NCBI GenBank assembly: GCA_014529385.2
Contig: CM043944.1
Span: 170,100,740-170,164,739 of the forward strand
Source: Adiantum capillus-veneris
Lineage: Eukaryota > Streptophyta > Polypodiopsida > Polypodiales > Pteridaceae
Direction: 5' to 3'
Length of the DNA: 64,000 nt
Within the stretch, counting starts at the first letter, position 1, and every line of letters starts with the position of its first letter. Shown one piece after another: positions 53,890 to 64,000 of the stretch. The position numbers and the translations under genes are program-made. Below the pieces are notes generated by a model. The model worked only from the letters and a program-made list of their open reading frames with translations, did no database searches and was not told the DNA's origin.

Positions 53890-55785
53890 AGATGGTTCTC
53901 ACTCAAAATAAGCACTTCCTGCCTGAGCAGGAGTCCTCAACCTCCTCCTCTAGGGACAACAGTGGGAGCAAGGTGGACTACAAGCCTATTTCAAAGCAAT
54001 TGTCAGCCACAAAATTCCCCAATGAAGATTGAACCCAATCTACAGTTGTTACGACAGGCAAGGTGATAACTCTACAGGTGCCTCGCCCCTCTAGTGCCCT
54101 CTCTACAACACCACTACTGATGGTTTATCACTTACAAGTACCAAGCCCATTAACTGAAGGATGTTTTCTCTCAGCAGAAATTGATACACCGTGGTCTCCA
54201 CAATCTTGCACTGGTTGATCGCTCTAGCAATATTTCCAATGCTAAATTGAGTGCTATGTTAATCACTTTTCTGAAGCTGAATCGGGTGACTCTTATAGTA
54301 GAGGATATCAGGCATGCTATGGGGATAAAAATTGCACTTTTACCCTTGTCTAAAAACAAAATATTCTCCAATCTCTCCCCTGAGAATACTGCTAGTGCCT
54401 ACCAGGAGCTATTGGCGCACTCACATACGGAGTATGCCAAGAACCAACAACTCTACTCCATCTTGCAGTATTACTTCTATGCGCACCCAACAAAGCAATC
54501 ATTCCCTCATCTAGAGCAGTCTACGATGCACTTTCTTTTTTGTCTTTGCCATTGTCTGCCCTACCCTTTTCACCACCTTCTGTTTAAGGTGTTGCAAGAT
54601 AGGGAAAAGCAATTTCGGACCCGAGAAAAGGGAAGGCAAAAAAGTTTAATTGCTATGCCGCTCCCATCACGTATTGGATGGTTCAAAATATGAAAAACAA
54701 AGCAAATTCTATTGCTTCTACTCATCTATATGATGGCACTGAGTAGCCAGGTCCATCCAAGAAGCTAAAAGGGAAAGGAAATCCACATAAAAGGGCTAAG
54801 GTACTTAAAAGATTCAATCGAAGAACTATCCACCTTACCTTTCTCAGAGTCTTATGTTAAAGTTTCTGAAGTCCAGGCTGCCACTCCAAAAAAATTTATA
54901 GGGGCCACTTTGCTTGCCACCTCTACATTTACTCCACCCATTGTCAGCGTTGTAGGCACCCAATCACACGTCCAACTGCCCCAGCAATGCCACCTACAAT
55001 TAGCTCACCTACTAAATTGGTAGTGCCCCCTACTACTAGTGTAGGGGCACCTAACTCAGGGCAAGGTGACCCATTTGTCAACCTTTTTTGGCATAGGCCG
55101 ACAAAATCCTAGATGTGGATAGAAAGGCATTTCAAATTACTATAGATGCAATGCTCGCTTTGCAAGGTACTCACTACTCACATCGTGCGTTATATGATAG
55201 TATTGCACAAACTCAAGATCACATGAGAATTCTCAATAGACAGGTACAGGATCTCAAAAACATAGTCACAACTTTACACATGCAGCTAAAAGAGGCAAAC
55301 AATATGGCAACAATTCAAAATACTTTCTTCATAGTCATTCAAGTGTGTCCATCCTACACCCAAGAACATTCCATAGCAGTTTTGGAGCCAGCCGCACCCC
55401 TAACAAATGTTCCTCCAAGTCTTACTAGTGTTGATGCAGTGGCAATCTAGGAGCATGCACTGATAGATAATTTTGTGGGTTCACAGTGCACAGAGAAGCC
55501 AATGAATATGGACTCTATGCTTCATCTTAGTTTGGAGAAACATTGGCGGCCTCACTCTCCCATCCACCCTCATCACATCATGCTCCCTTTTATAGTGTAT
55601 TTCTTGTGTTTTTGCCATTAGCTTCTCCACTTTCTCACACTATTGCTCATGGGGTAGGGCTCGGTGCACCATATCTGGTGTACCCTCCTCCAACATATGG
55701 CCACTACCCTCCACCATATCCCTGGCCTCCAACTCCCTACCTACCATTCTACCCACCCCCGCCTCCATCGCCAGAACAATAGTAG
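53890..55785 (+). pseudogene. Unrecognised multi-part ORF, possibly retroelement gag or accessory protein
   Basis: Segments in order: MVLTQNKHFLPEQESSTSSS with a Ser-rich tail (53893-54032); LVDRSSNISNAKLSAMLITF and RVTLIVEDIRHAMGIKI (54181-54330); YSILQYYFYAHPTKQSFPHL and a Cys/His/Phe-rich stretch (to 54690); a coiled coil MRILNRQVQDLKNIVTTLHM (55115-55450); and a Tyr/Pro-rich tail YPPPTYGHYPPPYPWPPTPY (to 55782). Several stops and frame changes. It lies 2 kb downstream of the lineage-2 integrase on the same strand, so it could be an accessory or next-element gag ORF. I do not recognise the fold. Confidence 0.45.
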
Positions 55786-58599
55786 CTAGCCGTCCATGGG
55801 CATCTTCAACCCTCTTGTGTAGATACTATAGTAGAGATGTTGCATCTTTTACAGTACACCACTCTCCAAGACAGTGAGTGGTCTTGTGGCGGGCAATCTG
55901 TAGCTAGGCTACAATGTCACTACGTACGGAAAGACAAGACATTCACAATTGGTTATGGTCGCAATCGTTGGTTGTGGGTTCACATTGGGTGGACTTGACA
56001 CATGGCAGGAGTGGTGTTCTAAAGGAAACAATGTTCAGTCCTTCCCCGCCACAATTTGGAGATAGGAGCGGCTGGACTGTCAAGGATATTTGAGTTATCC
56101 ATTGGCTGCCCTTTTTGTATATGCTCATATTTGCTTTAGCCTGGTATGATGTTCTGGGTGGTTTTATGAGTCTTCAATCTTGAGTTTTCAGCCTAGCACC
56201 ACACATCTGTACTCTCCCTGCACATTTGAGCCTTGACACCCCCATTTACTCGTGAGTTTGGGGCTTGGCACTGAGTGTGCTACCAGTCAGAGTTTGTATG
56301 GGTTCACATGAGTTAGTCGAGTCTCATGTTGTTCAGAGTCTACTATTGAGTCACTTGAGTTTTCTCTATTGCTCATTATTGACAATGTTTTCATTCTATT
56401 GGAGTAAGGTTTCACGTACATTGCACTAAGGAGCACCCACAACAGAGAGCATGACACACTATTCCTGCTACAACAACTGACCACAGAGGGGCAACCACGT
56501 TAGACAATTTCAAGTTTTGCTTGTTTTATTGTGCTTTAATGTTTAATTTGACCAAGATATTTAGTTTTGCAAAGTAAGGTGCTTTGACGATCATCATGAG
56601 AAGCAAGGCTTCTACCCCATGTCGTGGTACTACTCATCGACTTGGGATCCAAAGCAAGTTTGGGGAATTGGAAATAAGAGGATATAAGCTCATATTTTAT
56701 GTTGGCAACATCAAATTATGATGTATCCATGCCAGTACATATTGTACAAGGCACATATGGTATTGGCTCAACCTGTTGACACCATCATTGAAGCTAGTTA
56801 GTTAGAATTCATTCCACCTCATCATTGTTTATGCTTCTACTATCACAAAAGCTAATGTGTCATCAAGGATGAGGTACAATTTTATTTTGTTTCCAATGCC
56901 TTTTATTGATGGTTCTTCTGTTGAAGTTATTGTAGAGGTTACCCATAGTTGCAACCTTCTACTCAATAACAGTTGAGACTGGTATATTTGCTTTTGTTCG
57001 TTTTTGTTGCATATGATTGTAGTGACGAGAACTTCATTTCCCAATGGTTATGTGCACAAGGTGTAGGTGCTTTCCATCAATAGCAAGTAAGCATGGCCTC
57101 TCTATCAAGTAACTAGTTCATGGGATGACATGAACCTACTAACTGAGCCTCATGGCAGGTAATCTCTTGTTTAAAAAAAACAAAGAAATTTTGTTTTGGT
57201 GTTGGGAATCTTTCTCCTCTTTTCATGGAAGTATGATAAGGGGTTTGAATTTGTAGAATCTTACCAAGGGGTTTGAATTTGCAAAATCTAACCAAGGGAT
57301 TTGGATTGCCAAGGGGGTATTGTACCTTCTAGGTTTGGAAAGTGCACTTGACTCTGGGTAAGTTGAAGTTATTTTCCATCCCCTAGTAAGCATATGATTT
57401 TCTTTAGTTTCATTTTTTGATTAAGTTTTCCAAGTGGGATGCATATGCTACAATGCTTTCATTCATTTCGCTCTTTAGACACATGACAAGGTCATGTAGG
57501 AGCAAGAATTTTGGGACAATAGTGTACTGGATACATTTCATCCCCCTATGGTTATAGACCTACATGGTAGGATTTCATTTGGCACATGTTATTAGTCACA
57601 AGGTGTGCAACATGGTCTAGGAACTCATGGAGTTTAGTTTAGCCAGAGTGGAGCAAGGTGCATGAGGGTCCCTCTCACTAATATCGCTGAGTGTTTCCAA
57701 TTACCTCCACACACAAGTACACCTCGTACTTGATGGATGCCATTTTTCGGACATCATTGTATGAGACATATTCCACGTGTGGTGAATGGGTGTCTTTGGG
57801 ACTGACATTGGCACATGTTTCTCTATTATGTGTTGTGATGGAGTCCCTAGGTTCTGGTCAAATCGGTATATTAAACCACATAATATCAATAATAAGTTCA
57901 GTGGCCAAAAATTGTCGAATACCAAGTATGACGTGTTACGATTACAAGTATTGTTAAACAAGTTTACTGGATGCTTGTTTACACACATATAGCAAAGTGT
58001 TAGAATCAGGGAGCGGAAGCATGCTCTACCCTAAACATCATTAGTGAGCTAGGCTATGGTGGATGAAGCTTTAAGCTCACCATAATGCTAGGGTTAGGGT
58101 TGAATTAATGAAAATTAGAATTAGAGCTACGCCAAGGAAAGGACAAGTGCATAAAGAGAGAGAGTATAGGCACAAATGATTGGCTAGAGAGGTTGCACCC
58201 TGTGGCTATTGGACCATCTCATCACTTATCTATTCTTATGTGGCTAGAGGGCATTTCCATGTGGTGCCACAAGTCGAGCTTACCCTAACAACAAGGCTAT
58301 GTGTTGTTAATAAAAATGTTTCATTGTTTGTACCTAGGTGTGATATATTTTTAACATTCTATTATAGCTCAAATGTTTTAGCAAGGCTTTCAAGTGATTG
58401 TAGAGGGAAGTATTTAGTTTCTCTTCATAGAACTATTTACCCTCCTCTTCCATGTGTTCTATGAACATACATCCATCATCAACATTGGCAACTATAGTCA
58501 TGAAAATGCAGGTTCGGATCAGTTTTAGCTAAATGCATGCAAACTAGGTGTTATGGGCCTTAGTGTTTAGCAAAGGTAGATTTGACCGGCATGCAAATT
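55786..58599. other. No supported gene
   Basis: A long stretch with only short frames. An LTR-like word TGTTAGAATCAGGGAGCGGAAG occurs near 57998, but no boundaries or partner were found. Confidence 0.45.
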
Positions 58600-59611
58600 C
58601 ATGAAATTGATAACTTATGAATCATTTCATACCAAAGGTAGTAGTATCTTTATGGAAATTATTGTGGGTCTACCAATCACCATAAGAGATCATGGCTTGG
58701 TACAGATGCTTGTAGATAGGTTGACTAAACTTTTTCTAGTTTATTCCGCTCACTATTCAGTCTCTACAGTTAACCAAGTTGGTTGTTCATAATCTATAAC
58801 TTACTCAGCAATATTGGGAGTAATCATGCCCAACTTTATTAGTCATTTCTTAAGGTGTTTGTGAACAGTTGGGGAGAAACAACTCAATATCAGTGTTGCC
58901 ACTCATCCAAAGATAGCTAGGTAGCTTGCAAGTATTAATCTAGTGCCAAAGGATATGCTAAGAGCATAATTTATAGCGATAAACGATCCAATAAAAAAGA
59001 TTACCTCTCTTGTTTGGAGTTTTCTTATTATGATGAAAAGCATCTTGCGACTAGGTTTAGTCCCTTCATGTTTTTGTGAGGGTTTCAACCTCGATCACCA
59101 ATTATGGTGGGGTTGTTTAATGATGAGAATGATAGCAAGTCAAGGACTAAATCTTTTCTGATGAGTTATGTCAGCATGTCACCAATTATGGTGGGGTTGT
59201 TTATAATGAGAAATGATAGCAATTCAAGGACTAAATCTTTGCTGATGAGTTATGTTAGCATGTCGCTTTCATGAAAAGTTGAGAAGAGGCATTCTTACAT
59301 GTTCTAGCACCTTCCAAAAGTTTGAGACCTGGTTATTCATTTAGACTTAGTTGTGGTGACTTATAAGAAATACTCAAGTGAGTTATAAATAGAGGCTAAG
59401 ATATAAGCCGGTTACACCAACAGGTTGCAAAGGGACAAAAATGTAGAAAATGACGATGTTATTGGTTCCATTGAACCTCCTACTAAACCATGTTTTGGTC
59501 AAATGGACAGCTGGATCCATGAGGGATGCCACTGTGGAAAACATTAGTGTTCTTACAAAGATATCACCAATTTTGTTTTCAAGGATGAAAACCCTTCTAC
59601 AAATGGGGAGT
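58600..59611 (+). pseudogene. Ty3-gypsy integrase and chromodomain remnant, lineage 3
   Basis: MEIIVGLPITIRDHGLVQML and VDRLTKLF (58640-58730) match the core of chromovirus integrase. Then PNFISHFLRCL and LNISVATHPKI (about 58830-58915) match the region before the catalytic Glu. A chromodomain-like end HVLVKWTAGSMRDATVENIS (about 59490-59550) keeps VKW...DAT.E. The part between is degenerate and carries an 84-bp tandem duplication. A purine tract (AAATGGGGAGTA) and probable LTR follow. Confidence 0.75.
59096..59263. repeat. Tandem duplication, two 84-bp units
   Basis: CACCAATTATGGTGGGGTTG opens units at 59096 and 59180, and both run through GATGAGTTATGT.AGCATGT. Two small indels. Confidence 0.95.
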
Positions 59612-59770
59612 AATGCCAGGCATAAAGTAGGATTGGGCACGGAAGGACCAAGACATGCATGCGGTAAAGGGGGATCCTATAAATAGTATGGCTAAGGGCC
59701 TATATAGGGCACGATTGTGTGGTGAATAGCATGTAGTTGTCTCCTTCGTCTTACAATTGCACTGACTAAA
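59612..59770 (+). repeat. Probable start of the 3' LTR of gypsy lineage 3
   Basis: Begins TGCCAGGCATAAAG after the purine tract. It contains CCTATAAATAG (TATA-like, about 59676) and the palindrome CCTATATAGG (59699-59708). The right end is not determined. Confidence 0.45.
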
Positions 59771-60758
59771 TTGTGTGCTTCCTTGTGTTGAGAATAAAAG
59801 CTTTTAATGTTGCCAAAACGGCTGATGTGTGTGCTCCTATTGGTGGCTTATCATTTGTGATGTGTGCAAGGGAATAGAGAATGCCCCCTAACCAATTTGA
59901 CATGCAAGCATAGGAAACAAGGTCAGCATTGAAGATGTGAATCATTAAGGGGCTAGAATTTTTGAAGTTATTGTAAGAGCTAGTGTGATATAATGTGTTA
60001 GTTGCCAGCACGTGAAGCCTCAGATGCAAGTGGTTGAAGAGATGACAACTATGGAAAGTTGGTCGGTATTAATACAAAACTGCCTAAGTGCCCTTTGTGC
60101 CAAGAAAACTTAGGGGGTCCCTACAATAAAAGAATGGCTATCACATAGGTTCAGCAGTTGGGATTATTTCATTCTATAATCTCTCACATTTTCACATACG
60201 TAAGGGTGCTGAAAAAATGATTTGAGAATAAGATTACACATTGAATAGGAAAAAGGTCCCTTTTATTGTGAAAAATTCACACCTAAGGGGTCCTATAAAT
60301 AGTTCTTCAATGCACACAATATACAGGTTTTACATATAGTGACCCCGTGAACAAGAGAAGCTACTTAAGAAAAAAGGTGCTTGCTTACCCAAAGTTGCAA
60401 ATGAAAATTTCTAATGCTCAATAAAATATCTTATTAAGGGAATGCAAACATGAGGTAGACACACTAATGAAGGAGATTGAGAAACGCTCAATGATTGACC
60501 TTATTGAAAGCACAATGACAAACTCCAGCAGGGATTATGAAGAATGTCCAATGCAATGCAAATACACACACTTTGTTGGCAATTGATTACTCTTAATTAG
60601 TCCCCCTACTCAACTAGGAAAGTAGTGGCTCAAGAGTCTTGGTCATGAACATGCTCTCACTAGATAACAGTGTTAATTAAGCAACCAACTTACTATTGAC
60701 AATTAAACAAGAGATATCAAGGATCTAATTTTCATTGGGAAGTGTTAATCACTTTAAG
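59771..60758. other. No supported gene
   Basis: Should contain the 5' internal (minus-strand) region of the element primed at 60759-60770, but no gag is readable. Confidence 0.45.
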
Positions 60759-60770
60759 GGTCTGATACCA
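60759..60770 (-). other. Primer-binding site next to long LTR copy B
   Basis: The plus strand reads GGTCTGATACCA, one base different from GCTCTGATACCA, the complement of the Met-tRNA primer site. It lies about 15-28 bp outside the left edge of the long LTR. Confidence 0.6.
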
Positions 60771-60784
60771 CCACTAGGGTTACA

Positions 60785-62596
60785 ATGGATTAGTGAGTGT
60801 AACATTCATAGTGTTTGTGTGTGTATTTTTTAAATTAAAAAAATTAGCATAGCGTAGCTTCACTCTAATGGAACTATTGATTATGCATTATTAAAATAAG
60901 ATTACAAAGCCTTCAGATGGTCCTCGCCTCTTCTTTACACACTCCATAATGGTTCATAAATGCACTCACATGATGCTCATGCTCAATAGGGAAGAGGAGG
61001 TTCATATACATCATAGGTAATCACGGTCCATGGCATGGATAGTCATAGCATAGAGGAGGGCATGTAATGGAAATGGGTTATGAACTTTGAGAGTAGCGGA
61101 ATTAGGAAATTAGGTGAAGCACTTTTAAGAGATTACTTTGTGAGCATAGCGGTGAACTTAATTGATGGTAGCAACATAAACATGGTACTTAGTTAACTTG
61201 GCATGAACAATACTTTTTCAAGAGAGAGAGTTTAGAGAACATGACAATAGTTGAGGACCGGATTCATATGGAGCCGGTCCCCCCTCCAATAGGCATTTGT
61301 ATTATAGTTTCTCCCATCAAGAGAGACTTGGTACAATACAATCTTTGTGTTCCTTGTAACCTAGGTGATGCAATGAAGATGGAAAGCTTCATGCATCACA
61401 AGCATAACATAAACTTGAAGAAAGCATTAACTATCCCAAGCGTCAGTCCCAAGGCCTCAAACACCTTCGAAGGTGGAGAGAGCTAGCGGGGAATGAGGAT
61501 AGGGAAGAGGAAGAAGAAACATTCCATAGGAGAAAGAAATAGTTCCTCACTTATCATTGCTCTTCTTGCTAGCATACATAATAGCATAGTAATGAAGATG
61601 GAGAAGATGGCAACCTTAAGCATTGAAGCATAGCTCTTGGTTGGATTTGCATTCCATAGCCAAGAGTGTTGGTGTAGGCTTTCACTCTCACAAGCTTGGA
61701 GAAGGAGGTGGTGTTCCTCAACTTTTACCAAGTGAGAATAGCCTTGCAAATGAGTGTGTGTGATGGTGTATATCCCCCTAGCACCCCCCTTTCCTACTTT
61801 GGGCAAAAATTCTACTTGCTACAAGCTCATTGGACCCCTCTTTAGCCCAACCAATAGCATTCAAGCACACCATGTGGTTAAGCTTAGTGAGAGTCTGACA
61901 TGTGTCCCATGTGCTCTTTTAGAATTCCCCTAACTTTGATATTTTTATGCATAGGAAGTTTCTCAAGCAACTTCCTCATTAAGTAAGTAGGTCCTCTTTT
62001 TGACTTAAGCATCTTACCCCCCATGCATAGGAAGCTTCTGAAGCAACTTCCTCATTAAATGTGATAAGTACCTCAAGTACCTTAGTCATCAAGCATGACA
62101 AGCACCTTAGGTGGGGTTCCCACCTCAAGCACAGCCTTAGCTTGCTTAAGTTTAGGTCAAGTTCCCACATCAAGCACAGCCCTAGCTTGCTTAAGTTTAG
62201 GTCGAGTTCCCACCTCAAGCACAACCCTAGCTTGCTTAAGGTTCCCACCTCAAGCACAGCCCTAGCTTGCTTAAGTTTAGGTCGAGTTCCCACCTCAAGT
62301 TCAGCCCTAGCTTGCTTAAGGTCAAAGGAATTTTAACACTAACCATTGGAGGTCTTTAATGAAGCTAACCCTAAGGTCTTTTAAGCTTCATTAGTTGCAC
62401 ATTGCTCTTTGATAGACTACCTCCTTTTGGACCCTTATTGAGATGTAACCATCTCTCCTTTTTGGTCCCGTGTTGAGATAGGTCTAGAAGCACATGTCTC
62501 TATTCTAATTCTTGTTCCCAATTATTCTCCCACATCAAATGATCAGTTTAATATGAGAAAATCATTTGGTAAAGTTAGATATTATATTTTATGACA
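60785..62596 (-). repeat. Long LTR family L, copy B (about 1.8 kb)
   Basis: Aligned with copy A (12.9-14.5 kb) and partial copy C (62.7-63.7 kb). It ends TATGACA at 62596. Landmarks include the inverted repeat GGACCGG-12 nt-CCGGTCC at 61255-61280 (also at 13102-13127 in copy A) and a 45-bp repeat array at 62116-62330. The left edge is approximate. Compared with copy C it lacks 143 bp. Confidence 0.75.
62116..62330. repeat. Five-unit 45-bp array inside LTR copy B
   Basis: GTTCCCAC(C/A)TCAAGC units start at 62116, 62161, 62206, 62241 and 62286; spacings 45, 45, 35, 45. The short unit lacks TTTAGGTCGA. Because 45 is a multiple of three, the minus strand shows a 15-residue repeat (LGLCLRWELDLNLSK) in a 104-codon frame (61979-62293). 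Confidence 0.93.
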
Positions 62597-62668
62597 TTAC
62601 CTCTCTCTTGAAATCATAGTCGTCCTCGACTATGAGGTAGACAAGATAAAGCCTAGTCATTAGTCCAT
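62597..62668 (-). pseudogene. Last codons of gypsy pol plus polypurine tract
   Basis: The minus strand reads YLIVEDDYDFKREVMS and a stop, then TGTCATAAAATA of the LTR. An acidic ED-D-F-K end just before an AAGAGAGAGG purine tract is usual for plant Ty3-gypsy pol. Only about 70 bp of the internal region remains between LTRs B and C. Confidence 0.6.
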
Positions 62669-63734
62669 GTAGGCTTTCACTCTCACAAGCTTGGAGAAGG
62701 AGGTGGTGTTCCTCAACTTTCACCAAGTGAGAATAGCCTTGCAAATGAGTCTGTGTGATGGTGTATATCCCCCTAGCACCCACCTTTCTTGCTTTGGGCA
62801 AAAATTCTACTTGCTACAAGCTCATTGGACCCCTCTCCCCTTAGCCAATCACCTCCAGCATGCAGTCAAGCATATGGGTAGTCTTTTGACAAGTGTCCTC
62901 CTTACCCCTTAGAGAGAGAGAGAGCTTGAAAATATCTAGATACTTGTTAGATGGAAGTAGAATCTCATTGGACCCCTCTTTAGCCCAACCAATAGCATTC
63001 AAGCACACCATGTGGTTAAGCTTAGTGAGAGTCTAACATGTGTCCCATGTGCTCTTTTAGAATTTCCCTAACTTTGATATTTTTATGCATAGGAAGTTTC
63101 TCAAACAACTTCCTCATTAAGTGAGTAGGTTCTCTTTTTGACTCAAGCATATTACTCCCCATGCATAGGAAGCTTCTGAAGCAACTTCCTCATTAAATGT
63201 GATAAGTACCTCAAGTACCTTAGTCATCAAGCATGACAAGCACCTTAGGTGGGGTTCCCACCTCAAGCACAGGCTTAGCTTGCTTAAGTTTAGGTCGAGT
63301 TTCCACATCAAGCACAGCCCTAGATTGCTTAAGTTTAGGTCGAGTTCCCACCTCAAGCACAACCCTAGCTTGCTTAAGGTTCCCACCTCAAGCACAACCC
63401 TAGCTTGCTTAAGTTTAGGTCGGGTTCCCACCTCAAGTTCAGCCCTAGCTTGCTTAAAGTCAATGGACTTTTAACACTAACCATTGGAGGTCTTTAATGA
63501 AGCTAACCCTAAGGTCTTTTAAGTTTCATTAGTTTCACATTGCTCTTTGATAGACTACCTCCTTTTGGACCCTTATTGAGATGTAACCATCTCTCCTTTT
63601 TGGTCCCGTGTTGAGATAGGTCTAGAAGCACATGTCTCTATTCTAACTCTTGTTCCCATTTATTCTCCCACATTAAATGATCAGTTTAATATGAGAAAAT
63701 CATTTGGTAAAGTTAGATATTATATTTTATGACA
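62669..63734 (-). repeat. Long LTR family L, copy C (partial)
   Basis: Starts mid-LTR at GTAGGCTTTCAC, matching 61674 of copy B, and ends TATGACA at 63734. It is very similar to copy B, including the 45-bp array at 63254-63468 with the same 45/45/35/45 spacing. It retains 143 bp (62821-62963) that copy B lost. Confidence 0.88.
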
Positions 63735-64000
63735 GGGCATATGCTACATCCCATACACAGCAAAAGGGAAGGGGGAAGGGCAAGTATACCAACTATAAAA
63801 CTTGTGGAAATTGATCTTGGATTTTTTAGCTCACTATGTCTTTGCATTGAAATTTTATTTGACCTTTATCCCCTCGTCCTAAAGATAGAAATCAATGAAA
63901 ACTATGGGGAAAGAAGGAAAGCACAAAATTTGCCTACTTGTGTCCCTCCTAGCCTCTAACGCTTGATTTGGCTCCTTTCTCAACATTATTCTTCTTCTTT
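63735..64000. other. No supported gene
   Basis: Flank of the LTR array. The 76-codon frame ending at 63959 has no recognisable feature. Confidence 0.4.

Noticed and set aside
58085-58110. Telomere-like CTAGGGTTAGGGTT
   Set aside because: Only two imperfect units; no array.

Overview
The window looks like intergenic, transposon-dominated DNA from a land plant with a large repeat-rich nuclear genome. The evidence is plant-type Ty1-copia and Ty3-gypsy elements with initiator-Met-tRNA primer sites, a chromodomain, plant-style hAT transposases, long TC/GA/AT microsatellites and a fragment of a plant nepenthesin-like aspartic protease. A fern or gymnosperm is a guess from overall texture; nothing here fixes the species. 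I see no intact cellular gene, rRNA, functional tRNA or CRISPR array. Almost every protein-like stretch is broken by stops or frameshifts.

Layout. 1-8.6 kb: a probable copia LTR with a primer site at 814, a duplicated 0.32-kb repeat carrying a small ORF, a 28-bp perfect palindrome at 5076 and short hairpin repeats. 8.6-12.7 kb: a minus-strand Ty3-gypsy chromodomain element with its middle deleted, and a truncated minus-strand Ty1-copia element (copy 1) inserted in it. 12.9-14.5 kb: a long LTR of a second gypsy-like family, seen again at 60.8-63.7 kb. 15.2-16.8 kb: a minus-strand hAT pseudogene. 17.7-18.8 kb: a broken coiled-coil ORF. 21.3-21.7 kb: a fold-back element. 22.6-23.1 kb: an aspartic protease pseudogene. 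23.6-25.1 kb: tandem duplications. 25.5-27.7 kb: a better preserved plus-strand hAT transposase. 29.2-33.7 kb: a nearly full-length but defective minus-strand copia coding region (copy 2), abutting an unrelated plus-strand LTR (33,706-34,053). 34.2-37 kb: a periodic palindromic motif array and more tandem duplications. 38.1-39.4 kb: copia copy 3, with an internal deletion and its 3' LTR.

39.5-41.9 kb holds the most interesting item: a long, frame-broken coding unit of a protein I cannot name, with coiled-coil, cysteine-rich and other conserved-looking segments. A second unnamed broken ORF lies at 45.6-46.6 kb on the minus strand. 46.7-47.7 kb is microsatellite-rich. 48.4-51.9 kb holds the integrase regions of two different Ty3-gypsy lineages. 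53.9-55.8 kb is another unnamed frame-broken ORF series. 58.6-59.7 kb is a third gypsy remnant (integrase, chromodomain, start of an LTR). 60.8-63.7 kb is a head-to-tail LTR array with only a scrap of internal sequence between the LTRs.

The pieces do not form a pathway. They record rounds of insertion, nested insertion, short-repeat-mediated deletion and local duplication. The three copia copies (10.3-12.4, 29.2-33.7 and 38.1-39.4 kb) belong to one family and can be aligned to date and interpret their damage.
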